A stretch of 64,000 nucleotides of DNA from Siderastrea siderea (lineage: Eukaryota > Cnidaria > Anthozoa > Scleractinia > Rhizangiidae): positions 514,501 through 578,500 of the forward strand of contig OZ034973.1 in NCBI GenBank assembly GCA_964030785.1, written 5' to 3'. Positions within the stretch are counted from its first letter, which is position 1; the number at the start of each line of letters is the position of its first letter. The notes under the pieces are model-generated. The model was not told the DNA's origin. It ran no database searches and saw only the letters and a list, made by a program, of their open reading frames with translations. This document shows positions 16,934 through 24,304 of this stretch, piece after piece. Both the position numbers and the translations under genes were made by a program.

Positions 16934-18106
16934 TTAGCGGCGTCGTCGTCGTTTGCGGGGTTGAAGGGATGTCACGTCTCCACGAGCAATCCAACTATTG
17001 TACTTGTCGGGCCACCCTTTCCACTTGACCAACCAACGACCTTTTTGTCGCTTAAGTACCTTCTCGATCCGAAACACCTCGGACACATGGACTTTTTGTA
17101 AATCCTCTTCATAAAACGTACCTTGGACGGGGGTCTCATCCCATTCGCGAATCTTATACGTGGGGACAGGGCCCGGGATCACACGATGCACTACAAACAC
17201 TTCTTCGGTCCAACCGGGTAAATACCCTTTTTCAAAGGTACGATGAATCGTATTGAGACGGACATGATCCCCCACCTTCAATTGGGGTTTTTTGTAGCCT
17301 TTCAATCGTTTGGCATACAATCGTTTCCACACGGCTTCTTCGTTGTCCCACGTCACGTTTTCGGGGGGCATACCAATACTTCGATGACGGGTGGCATTAT
17401 ACCCCTGCACCAACTCGGGTAAGACATTGTCAAATTTCAACGTGTTGGCCGCGGTCAAATAACGGTATAACCGTTCTTTCAAGGTGCGGTTAAATCGTTC
17501 CACCACACTGGCTTTGGCATCCCCTTCGGTCGAAAAATGATGGATGTCTTGCTCGTCGACCCATCGTTGAAAGGTCCGATTATAAAATTCTTTCCCTCGA
17601 TCCGTTTGCAATCGATTCGGGTGACGCCCTCCTTGTCTCACAATCTTCTCAAAGGCTTTCACGAGGGCCACCCCGGTTTTGGTTTTCAACGGTTCGACCC
17701 ACGCGTACTTGGACAACACATCCACGACGGTCAACAAGTAGCGTTTACCCCGATTATGTTTGGCCAAACGTTGCACTTCCACTAAATCCGCGGCCCATTG
17801 ATCATCCAACCCCCCTACGATCACGGGTAAGGTAGCAAAACGACGACGTCGAGGTTTATGCAAGGTGTAACCCACATCCTGTTCCAACACCTGTTGGGCT
17901 TTTTTCAAAGGGAGACCCTGGGCTTTAGCAAATCGTTGCACCCCACCTAAACTCCCCGGGGCACCAGGATCATGGTAACGCTTCAACCATTGTTGCGAGA
18001 CATTGGCCTTCTTCTTCGTTGACGAAACCTTGGTTTTCTTCTTCAACCATGAGGACGACGAACTCCAGCGTTGGGTTCTCTTTCGAGGGGCCATACTTTT
18101 TGGCAT
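16934..18106 (-). CDS. int: Retroviral-type integrase with chromodomain
   Basis: 390 residues. A basic N-terminus precedes the rve core with D107 (QWAADLVEVQ), D169 (LQTDRGKEF) and E203 (SVVERFNRTLKE); the D-to-E spacing of 34 is close to the usual 35-36. An SH3-like region with KVGDHVRLN leads to a C-terminal chromodomain (FRIEKVLKRQKGRWLVKWKG) and poly-Arg end. It inserts the linear element, leaving 6-bp duplications, as seen here. The chromodomain may direct insertion to marked chromatin. All catalytic acids are present. The start could also be the Met at residue 5. Confidence 0.95.
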   Translation of the reverse strand: MPKSMAPRKRTQRWSSSSSWLKKKTKVSSTKKKANVSQQWLKRYHDPGAPGSLGGVQRFAKAQGLPLKKAQQVLEQDVGYTLHKPRRRRFATLPVIVGGLDDQWAADLVEVQRLAKHNRGKRYLLTVVDVLSKYAWVEPLKTKTGVALVKAFEKIVRQGGRHPNRLQTDRGKEFYNRTFQRWVDEQDIHHFSTEGDAKASVVERFNRTLKERLYRYLTAANTLKFDNVLPELVQGYNATRHRSIGMPPENVTWDNEEAVWKRLYAKRLKGYKKPQLKVGDHVRLNTIHRTFEKGYLPGWTEEVFVVHRVIPGPVPTYKIREWDETPVQGTFYEEDLQKVHVSEVFRIEKVLKRQKGRWLVKWKGWPDKYNSWIARGDVTSLQPRKRRRRR

Positions 18107-18405
18107 TCATCCCATAAGGTCGATATGGTAGGGACCGTGTGGGGATGCGCCTTTTGAATGATTCGATACCATCGCCATGCCTCTGGGTGAGCTTTTAACC
18201 ATAAGACAAACACCACCCATCGATATAGGTTGTGGTCCACATGGGTTTCTTCAAAGAGGTGGAGAGGATGCGTGTCCTCGGGACAAGGGGGTATGGGGAT
18301 TTGAGACCCGGGTTGATGATCATATAAGACTTGACAAAGGGTTTGATGACATTGCCATTGCCCCAGGGACAAGACAGACTTCCACACATCACATACAGAC
18401 TCCAT
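18043..18405 (-). CDS. Uncharacterised 120-aa protein before the integrase
   Basis: Start chosen at MESVCDVWK. It is Trp/His-rich, with a hydrophobic helix (NLYRWVVFVLWLKAHPEAW). It overlaps the integrase start by 64 nt. I recognise no domain. It is expressed from the same strand as the integrase and GRF genes. Confidence 0.55.
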   Translation of the reverse strand: MESVCDVWKSVLSLGQWQCHQTLCQVLYDHQPGSQIPIPPCPEDTHPLHLFEETHVDHNLYRWVVFVLWLKAHPEAWRWYRIIQKAHPHTVPTISTLWDECQKVWPLEREPNAGVRRPHG

Positions 18406-18441
18406 GGTGACATTGATAAAACATTTTATTCGTTCTCTCAT

Positions 18442-19377
18442 TTAAAAGAGACCTAGACGGCCATAACTGACGGTCTCTAGACCTTTCTGCCAGTTCTCCA
18501 CACTGTCACTGTACTTGGGGGGTGGTGGTGCCGGGGCTACCATCATTTCTTGACGGTTCTTGAGATCTTGAATTTCTCGTAACAATTGTTTCTCATAGTC
18601 TGTCAGGGGCCGATCCACGTCCTCTTTCCTTCGGACTGGAGGGCCAGGGATGTCTACTCCACGTTTGGGATATCCTTGAGCATCACGGGTGGGTGGTTCC
18701 GCTTGTTGGTCGGCTTTTTTGGGAGGGTTGTCATGAAACCAACTCCAGTACTTGGGACCCAAGGGTTGATCGGCCCATCGGAAGAAGCCACACGTTTTCT
18801 TGGAACAAGTCAGAAACAACCGATCGGGGTTCTGCGTCGAATGACTCTGTTGAAGCGTAGCGGGTTCACGGCAAAAGCATTGTAAACCACCCCACATGTC
18901 CAACACTTCTACATGAGGTTGACTATACACGGCTTTCATATACTCCAGAACTTGATCTTGACCACAAAACAGCAAACACGGTTGCATGGGACATTTCACA
19001 TACTTCCATCCCTTTTGAGATTCTCGGGCCTCCAAACGCACCTCATGGTAAGGACATACCATAGTGTCCAAGGAACTGGCTGGGAGAACAGGTTTGGGCT
19101 TTTGAAACCCTGGGCTTTCAAAGATCGTTGCCATTCTCACCATCCTTTTCAATCCTTCATTGTCATCCTGAAGTGGAGGGGGACTTGGCGGGGATGGCGG
19201 TGATTGCTCCACCATGTCATTTAATTCTTTCATCATCTCTTCCACAGCAGCTCGGGTGTCTTCCACCACGTCGCACACCACAGGATCACAGTCCACGGGC
19301 GTCATCTGTTGAATGCTCTTCTTCTTCTTCTTCCCCTCTGGGGGATGGGTTGATTTTCTCTTCCGATCGACAGACAT
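18442..19377 (-). CDS. GRF zinc-finger protein
   Basis: 311 residues from MSVDRKRKS. A basic NLS-like start is followed by a Pro-rich acidic segment. Next is a CPYHEVRLEARESQKGWKYV...C...CLLFCG finger-like region (about 110-140), then a clear GRF finger (CFCREPATLQQ...NPDRLFLTC...CGFFRWAD, about 165-205). A coiled C-terminus (LTDYEKQLLREIQDLKNRQE) ends the protein. GRF fingers bind single-stranded DNA in topoisomerase III, APE2 and NEIL3, so a role in replication or repair of the linear genome is likely (inference). TATAAAAAG lies 46 bp before the ATG; AATAAA follows the stop within 20 bp. Confidence 0.85.
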   Translation of the reverse strand: MSVDRKRKSTHPPEGKKKKKSIQQMTPVDCDPVVCDVVEDTRAAVEEMMKELNDMVEQSPPSPPSPPPLQDDNEGLKRMVRMATIFESPGFQKPKPVLPASSLDTMVCPYHEVRLEARESQKGWKYVKCPMQPCLLFCGQDQVLEYMKAVYSQPHVEVLDMWGGLQCFCREPATLQQSHSTQNPDRLFLTCSKKTCGFFRWADQPLGPKYWSWFHDNPPKKADQQAEPPTRDAQGYPKRGVDIPGPPVRRKEDVDRPLTDYEKQLLREIQDLKNRQEMMVAPAPPPPKYSDSVENWQKGLETVSYGRLGLF

Positions 19378-19592
19378 CGTACTCAAAGGTTGATGTCACC
19401 CCCACTGCCCATGCCTTTTTATACCTTAGACCCTTGACTGTCATTGGTCAGCTTATCCTAGCCATATAAGGACTTGTTATCTTCCCATTGGTCAGCTTGT
19501 TCAATCCAAATAAGGTCCTCTTGTCTTCCTATTGGTCAACTGTCCCTATTTAAGACGGTCCCTTGGTCACTAGATCTTCATTCTCAAAAGCC
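19378..19592. promoter_or_regulatory. Divergent promoter with CCAAT and CArG boxes
   Basis: The minus strand has TATAAAAAG at 19423-19415 for the GRF gene. Toward the plus-strand SLOG gene there are three ATTGGTCA (inverted CCAAT) copies, each followed by a spacer. The first spacer contains CCATATAAGG and the second CCAAATAAGG, both exact CC(A/T)6GG serum-response elements; TATTTAAG follows at about 19545. The three units look like a degenerate 50-60-bp tandem repeat. Confidence 0.6.
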
Positions 19593-20285
19593 ATGCCCCC
19601 AGACATCATGATCGGAGAACAAGATCTCGGTGCCTTGGAACTGCAAGTAGGTCATGGCCATGTGGTGTACACCGGGGGAGCCAAAGGTACGGATGCCCTC
19701 GTGGAAGAACAGGCCAAACACTTTGGGATGCAACTAGAAGTCCTGGTCCCCCCGAACCATCCTCGATCCACTTTCGTCACCCCTTCTACGGTGGAAGTCC
19801 TGATGCTGGCCAACCCCCATCTTCACCAGGCAGCGGAGAAACTAGGCAAACAAATGCCCAGTCATTTTTACACCTTGCAATTGCTGCAACGCAATTATCA
19901 ATTGGCCAAAAAAGCCCATACCATCTATGCCTTTGGCATCTTGGAACCGGATCATAAACGCGTGAAAGGAGGCACTGGTTGGACTGTGCAATTGGCTATG
20001 GATCAAGGCAAACCCGTCTACCTGTTTGATATACCCAGTCAATCATGGTACCGCTCGGACCATTACTACCAAGTCAACGAGAATGCCGCCACCCTGGTCA
20101 CTGGCAGTCAATTTGTCCCTTGGGGACCTAAAAAGCCCACCCTACATCAAAGCAGTGCTATTGTGGGATCCCGGGATGTGGACGAGAAAACCCGAGCCGA
20201 AATTCAAGCCTTGTTCAACCGCACCTTCTGTCTACCCGAGAACATTGATCAATTACGTATGGAACTGGAAGACTTTCATTTGTAA
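19593..20285 (+). CDS. SLOG-fold (YspA/DprA-like) nucleotide-binding protein
   Basis: 230 residues from MPPDIMIGEQ. The Rossmann-like SLOG signature is present: VVYTGGAKGTDALVEEQAKH (about 26-45, glycine-rich nucleotide loop), then RNYQLAKKAHTIYAFG and KGGTGWTVQLAMDQGKPVYLFD (about 135-155). SLOG proteins process or sense nucleotides and derivatives, and in bacteria some are linked to defence signalling. A role in virus-host nucleotide signalling is possible but unproven. It is transcribed opposite to the capsid block. AATAAA at 20454-20459 is a likely poly(A) signal. Confidence 0.8.
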   Translation: MPPDIMIGEQDLGALELQVGHGHVVYTGGAKGTDALVEEQAKHFGMQLEVLVPPNHPRSTFVTPSTVEVLMLANPHLHQAAEKLGKQMPSHFYTLQLLQRNYQLAKKAHTIYAFGILEPDHKRVKGGTGWTVQLAMDQGKPVYLFDIPSQSWYRSDHYYQVNENAATLVTGSQFVPWGPKKPTLHQSSAIVGSRDVDEKTRAEIQALFNRTFCLPENIDQLRMELEDFHL

Positions 20286-20557
20286 TTTCTTAGTTTTTAC
20301 TTTTGGAATTGTACATAGCTTTCTTTTTTAATTTTTTTACTTTTTATTTTTTCAAATTGTAGATAGCTTTTTTCAATTTGTACATAGGAGCACCCCACCC
20401 GCGTGGCAAAGAATACAGACAACCATTTGTAACATCAACTCTTTTAATTAAAAAATAAAAAATGACATCACTGAGTTTGCACGTGGATCATAAATAAATG
20501 TCTCTTGACTCACAGCTGCCTTGACTCACAATAATCTCAACAGGAATAAACAAATGT
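20286..20557. terminator. Convergent AT-rich 3' region with poly(A) signals on both strands
   Basis: The plus strand has AATAAA at 20454-20459 for the SLOG gene. TTTATT near 20343-20350 gives AATAAA on the minus strand for the Bcl-2-like gene. A local repeat, TTTTTACTTTT...AATTGTA(G/C)ATAGCTTT, occurs twice at 20291-20390. No gene is seen. Confidence 0.5.
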
Positions 20558-21094
20558 TCAACGAAACAAAACACGTCGCACGTGGTCCCGAATCTCCTCT
20601 CTCCTCTCCCGCTCCTCCTCCCGCCGCTGCTCCCGCTCCCTCTCCATGTCTCCAAAATACATTCTTATTCTCTGCCATGGGCGGCCCGCATGCACACGTG
20701 GCAGGTACAAGTTGAGTTCATTGTCGACTTCATGGAACTGTTCTAAGGTCATCGGCCAGCGACGTTCAAAATTCGACCGAATGCGGTGCTGGTCGACCCA
20801 TGGTATAATCTTGTTGACCAGGGCTCCCAGCAACGCTTCTGTAATCTCCGGATGTGGCCGGCCCTCCCGCTCGCCATTTTCTGTCCACACCAAACAGTTT
20901 AAAAATAAATCAAAAAAGGCGACCACGCGCTGTCTGGTCAGGGGGCGCCAGGTTTCCTGTTGTCTTTCCCTCATACGCCTTGTTTGCCGATCCACCGCCG
21001 TTCGCTCGGGCCCCGCTCTCCTCCTCAAGTACTCTGGCCCACCCCCATTCACCGCACTGGCTAAAGAGCCCAAGGGCGTTCTTGTTTCTGACAT
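20558..21094 (-). CDS. Candidate Bcl-2-like apoptosis regulator
   Basis: 178 residues from MSETRTPLGS, chosen because TATATAAG at 21178-21171 lies between it and the earlier ATG. LRRRAGPE (about 24-31) resembles a BH3 core (LxxxGD/E). RVVAFFDLFLNCLVWTENGE (about 56-75) resembles BH1 of Bcl-2 proteins, and 24 residues later VNKIIPWVDQHRIRSNFE resembles BH2, though the NGGW is not conserved. The BH1-to-BH2 spacing equals that of cellular Bcl-2. The C-terminus is a charged helix, not a clear membrane anchor. Viral Bcl-2 proteins block host cell death. The call rests on motif layout only and could be wrong. Confidence 0.45.
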   Translation of the reverse strand: MSETRTPLGSLASAVNGGGPEYLRRRAGPERTAVDRQTRRMRERQQETWRPLTRQRVVAFFDLFLNCLVWTENGEREGRPHPEITEALLGALVNKIIPWVDQHRIRSNFERRWPMTLEQFHEVDNELNLYLPRVHAGRPWQRIRMYFGDMEREREQRREEERERREEIRDHVRRVLFR

Positions 21095-21351
21095 TTTTTC
21101 CCTCACCAAAGAACATAAGTCGTAAAGACTGAACTCAAAGCTAGGAGTGACGCCCTGTGGCCTCCCTTGACTTATATACCCTGATTCGCGCAATGCACCA
21201 TGGTCTATCTAAGGAGGGGGGAGGGGGGTCCCCCCACCTCTTCCCCTCTCAAAGCATGATGGGTCTTTTCTCTCATTGGCCTATTCCCTCCCACGTGACC
21301 CTTTTCGTTCTCTATAAAAAAACCCCTGTCCCATTCCATCTTTCACACTCA
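21095..21351. promoter_or_regulatory. Divergent promoter, right end
   Basis: Plus strand: the G/C-run block (21209-21240), then CTCATTGGCC, CCCACGTGAC, GTTCTCTATAAAAA (TATA from 21313) and the ATG at 21352, 39 bp later. Minus strand: TATATAAG (21178-21171) for the Bcl-2-like gene. The plus half is a copy of the polB promoter in the left divergent region. Confidence 0.75.
21209..21240 (+). repeat. 32-bp G/C-run block, right copy
   Basis: Inverted copy of 5709-5740, in the same orientation relative to its downstream TATA box as the left one is to polB. Confidence 0.8.
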
Positions 21352-21549
21352 ATGGATGATCCAGTCCTCAGTCCAGAAGCCCAACAAGTGATTGATCGTC
21401 TACGAGCCTTGTTATCTCGACTCGAAAAAGACTTGGAACAGATCCGCTTCAAAGCTTCTTATTTTGAACTGCTCCGACTTCATAGTCAAAAACATCTCAG
21501 TCGGAACGAATTGGCTTTATTAACTTTGAAAAACTTCTACCGGTGGTGA
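21352..21549 (+). CDS. 65-aa helical protein, first ORF of the right operon
   Basis: MDDPVLSPEAQQVIDRLRAL then a charged helix and SYFELLRLHSQKHLSRNELALLTL. It is paralogous to the following ORF (shared pattern SPxAxQxIxRL, YxxxxxELxRL, EfxLLTxxxF). Unknown function. Its TGA is directly followed by the next ATG (TGAATG). Confidence 0.65.
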   Translation: MDDPVLSPEAQQVIDRLRALLSRLEKDLEQIRFKASYFELLRLHSQKHLSRNELALLTLKNFYRW

Positions 21550-21783
21550 ATGGGTGACAAACCCGACAAGATCACTCCTGGCAAGGTCAGCCCTCAAGCC
21601 CTGCAAATCATTGAACGTTTGGGAGAGATCCGAAAACAAATCAATCACCTGGTTCAACCTTTACGTTACAAGATCACTTTTCAAGAACTGTGCCGACTCC
21701 GAAAAGAAGGGATCATCACCACCGTCGAGTTTCAACTCTTGACCAATCCACTCTTTGATCCTTTCACCGATCCTTTCGCCTGA
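21550..21783 (+). CDS. 77-aa helical protein, second ORF of the right operon
   Basis: A tandem paralogue of the 65-aa ORF: SPQALQIIERLGEIRKQI, then YKITFQELCRLRKEGIITTV and EFQLLTNPLFDPF. It starts immediately after the previous stop and its own TGA overlaps the RING ATG (TGATG). No domain is recognised. Confidence 0.65.
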   Translation: MGDKPDKITPGKVSPQALQIIERLGEIRKQINHLVQPLRYKITFQELCRLRKEGIITTVEFQLLTNPLFDPFTDPFA

Positions 21784-22172
21784 TGGCTCAACCCCCACCA
21801 TGTGTGATTTGTTTGATACCTCTCGCCAATTATACCACGTTGAGGTGCTGTGGTATTCCTTGTCATGTCGCCTGTGCCAAGCAACAGAATGGTCAGCCCC
21901 GCCTATGCTCTACCTGCCACGTTCCTCTTGTCGTCCAGGAAGTCCTCCATGAACACTGGAAAGAAGACCCGGAGTTTGTCCAGCATGTCAAGGACGATTG
22001 GAAAAACAATCCTATCTGGTATGGCGTTTGCTATGAGAACGACCACGCCCTCCAAGGATTCTGGGGAGAACTGCGCGATCCCTATGAGCCTCACCGCAAA
22101 ACCCTCTACTTTCTGGGTCACACCAAAAGCCTAGCCATTGGACGGATGAAAACCTGTATCAGCTTCTCGTAA
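21783..22172 (+). CDS. RING-type zinc-finger protein
   Basis: 129 residues. CVICLIPLANYTTLRCCGIP then CHVACAKQQNGQPRLCSTC gives a Cys/His arrangement compatible with a RING or RING-like fold (CxxC, C, CxH/C, C, CxxC). An acidic linker and a C-terminal domain (YGVCYENDHALQGFWGELRD) of unknown type follow. A viral ubiquitin ligase that redirects host proteins is plausible. The start overlaps the preceding stop (TGATG), so reinitiation or readthrough coupling is likely. AATAAA lies at 22234-22239. Confidence 0.75.
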   Translation: MAQPPPCVICLIPLANYTTLRCCGIPCHVACAKQQNGQPRLCSTCHVPLVVQEVLHEHWKEDPEFVQHVKDDWKNNPIWYGVCYENDHALQGFWGELRDPYEPHRKTLYFLGHTKSLAIGRMKTCISFS

Positions 22173-22233
22173 AAAAGGACACCCCCATGTTTGGACATTG
22201 AACTCGTTTTTTTTCTACTTGTTGTCAATACCA

Positions 22234-22239
22234 AATAAA
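22234..22239 (+). terminator. Poly(A) signal of the right operon
   Basis: AATAAA 62 bp after the RING stop codon. Confidence 0.6.
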
Positions 22240-22252
22240 AGATGTTCATATA

Positions 22253-22484
22253 TGATTTACATTAAAATATTTTCTTTCCCCGCGCCTGCCAATTAAGGCT
22301 CGCAAGATCAGATGAAGAAAAGAATACCAGGGTATTCAGGAGCATGCGTCATGCCAGGCTGGTTTGATTTACATTAAAATATTTTCTTTCCCCGCGCCTG
22401 CCAATTAAGGCTCGCAAGATCAGATGAAGAAAAGAATACCAGGGTATTCAGGAGCATGCGTCATGCCAGGCTGGTTGGTTGGCA
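22253..22484. repeat. 112-bp tandem duplication at the inner edge of the right TIR
   Basis: The segment from GATTTACATTAAAATATTTT to GCCAGGCTGG occurs twice with a period of 112 bp (for example CGCGCCTG at 22281 and 22393). The second copy merges into the right TIR, so the innermost about 90 bp of TIR are present once more outside it. The left end has no such extra copy. Confidence 0.85.
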
Positions 22485-22950
22485 TCAGAGAGAAGAGAGC
22501 CAAGCAGCAGGCTGAGCAAGATGCTATTAAGAAGAAATCATCTGTGAATACATGTTCAACTCCCTCCTCCTCTCCAGTTTAGACTTTGGACTCTGTTTTC
22601 TCTCACTTGTTGTGAAAAAAAAAAAAAGTTTGACAATAAATTATTTTTTTTTATTTTCTTGTTTTTTAGACTCAAGGACCACCCCCGTTCCCACAATTGG
22701 ACTTTGGACTTTGAGCCCACGTTTTCTCAGCGGTTTTACTTCCCCTTGAGCCCACGATCCCTTTTTCCAACTGGTCAGCGGTTTCCCTTTTCAAATCACG
22801 TGACTTCCGGTTGCATGAGCCCGCGATCCCTTTTTTCCTTACTGGTCAGCGGTTTCCCATCCTAAAAACACGTGACTTCCGGTTCCGGTTATGACGTCAT
22901 CCTTACATCAAAACGAGGCTCATCTTGCCATACGAGCGTCCTTTACTACT
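22395..22950 (-). repeat. Right terminal inverted repeat (556 bp)
   Basis: Inverted copy of 401-955, ending CTTTACTACT. One extra A in the A13 run at about 22615-22627 is the only difference I found by eye. Confidence 0.95.
22747..22900 (+). promoter_or_regulatory. TIR regulatory block: two E-box/ETS repeats plus CRE (right)
   Basis: Two 69-bp units (from 22747 and 22816) each contain GAGCCC(A/G)CGATCCC, CTGGTCAGCGGTTTCCC and CACGTGACTTCCGGTT. A third degenerate unit lies just inside, and ATGACGTCAT follows at 22891-22900. CACGTG, CTTCCGG and TGACGTCA are classic E-box, ETS and CREB sites. Confidence 0.5.
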
Positions 22951-22956
22951 AACGTG
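22951..22956. repeat. Target-site duplication, right copy (AACGTG)
   Basis: Exact repeat of 395-400. Confidence 0.93.
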
Positions 22957-23394
22957 GTTTTCGTAGATCTAGAACTATTATTTATCTAGCTGCATATCTT
23001 TATCTATTTGATGCAGTTGGCTGTTTGACTTCCTTTCTTCAGCCTAATACACGTTGTTGAACCGGCTGTTAAGTCTGATTTGCTAATGACCTATATAGTG
23101 AAAGCCGACTGCTAACAATACTACGAACAGCAACACGCACATCTAATTTTGCAGTGCAAATATCCTAATTGACCTCACCTAATCACGTTCGCCATACGCA
23201 CAGGAAAAACGCGACAGCATCAATTTTTTCTCGGTATATTTAACAACTATTCGCCGAAGGCGAAGTGGATATTGTGGAATAATCCCCGAGATGAAGTCGA
23301 GGGAATTATTCCACAATATTCAATAAGCCTGAGGGGAATAATCAAAACATCAAAAATCGCGCGGTGGCCATTTTGAAAATTATTGCTTCAGTAT

Positions 23395-24212
23395 TATGCA
23401 CCTATCAATGGTTTGCCCCAGGATGGGGGGGGGGGGGCAACCCCAGGGGGATTTGACATTTTCAGGTTTTCAAGTGTCAAATTCCCTACCCTTGGGTCTT
23501 CATTAAGAGTCAAATCCCTACCCCTGGGGATCACAGACCTTGAATAGTAATGTTGACGAACTCAGGCACTCACAACAGGCACACTTTATTGCAGAATTCA
23601 GTGACTCCAGAAGATATTCTGGTGACAAATGGTACCACCAAATTCGTGCATTTCCCCAACTGGAGAGGGCAGATTCTAGCTGTTCAAATTGTACACTACC
23701 ATTAATATTATGTGTGTACTGCACGTATTGTTGTCATGAGATATTTTAGCATTGCTGGCAATTTAACACACATTTTGTACTCCTGACAATATCTGTGAAT
23801 TGCTTTATTTTCTTCTTCCTTGTCTGAGCTGCCTTTGCTGCCCCTCTCTATATAACTATGTGTTGTAAAACTTCAAAGATAGATAACTGATGGATGTCAA
23901 AAACATATTTTTGGTTTAAAAAGATCAAAATGCTCCTTAACGTTTGTTCTGCCATCGCTCATGAAAAGAAAGGCCAAGCAAAGAATGTGGGAAGCTCATC
24001 CAAATGACTTCTGGGTATTTCGACGATGGCGGACCACTCAAATCCAGACCCTCTCCACCTTCCAAGATGGCAACTGAGTCAAATTTTCCACCTGGCCAGG
24101 GAACCTTTGTGGATGTCAAAATCCCCACCCTGGTAGAGCTTCATGAAGTCAAATTCCCGTGGGTTGCCCGGGCCCCCCATCCTGGGGCAAACCATTGATA
24201 GGTGCAATATAA
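23395..24212. repeat. Non-autonomous element with inverted ends
   Basis: GCACCTATCAATGGTTTGCC and the following CCAGGATGGGGG at the left recur inverted at 24144-24212. Between them a GTCAAATCCC-type motif recurs in both orientations. No coding capacity is evident. Confidence 0.55.
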
Positions 24213-24304
24213 CCACCTCGCTCGGGATAATAAAGCAAGATATGACGTAATCCTCGACCAATCAGTGCGCGCGCTTCTCTGTGATCACATGAGCAATTAT
24301 ACTA

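Larger units (their letters stand above)
401..22950. mobile_element. Complete Polinton/Maverick (adintovirus-like) element
   Basis: A 22,550-bp unit begins AGTAGTAAAG and ends CTTTACTACT. It has inverted repeats of about 555 bp and a 6-bp target duplication. It encodes the Polinton hallmark set: protein-primed family B polymerase, retroviral-type integrase with chromodomain, FtsK/HerA-like ATPase, adenain-like cysteine protease and major capsid protein. It also encodes putative minor capsid, PLA2-type and small basic proteins. It looks more G+C-rich than the host DNA around it. Nearly all frames are intact and the two ends differ by about one base in a poly-A run, which suggests recent insertion. 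The only clear lesion is a TAG at 10805-10807. Confidence 0.96.
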
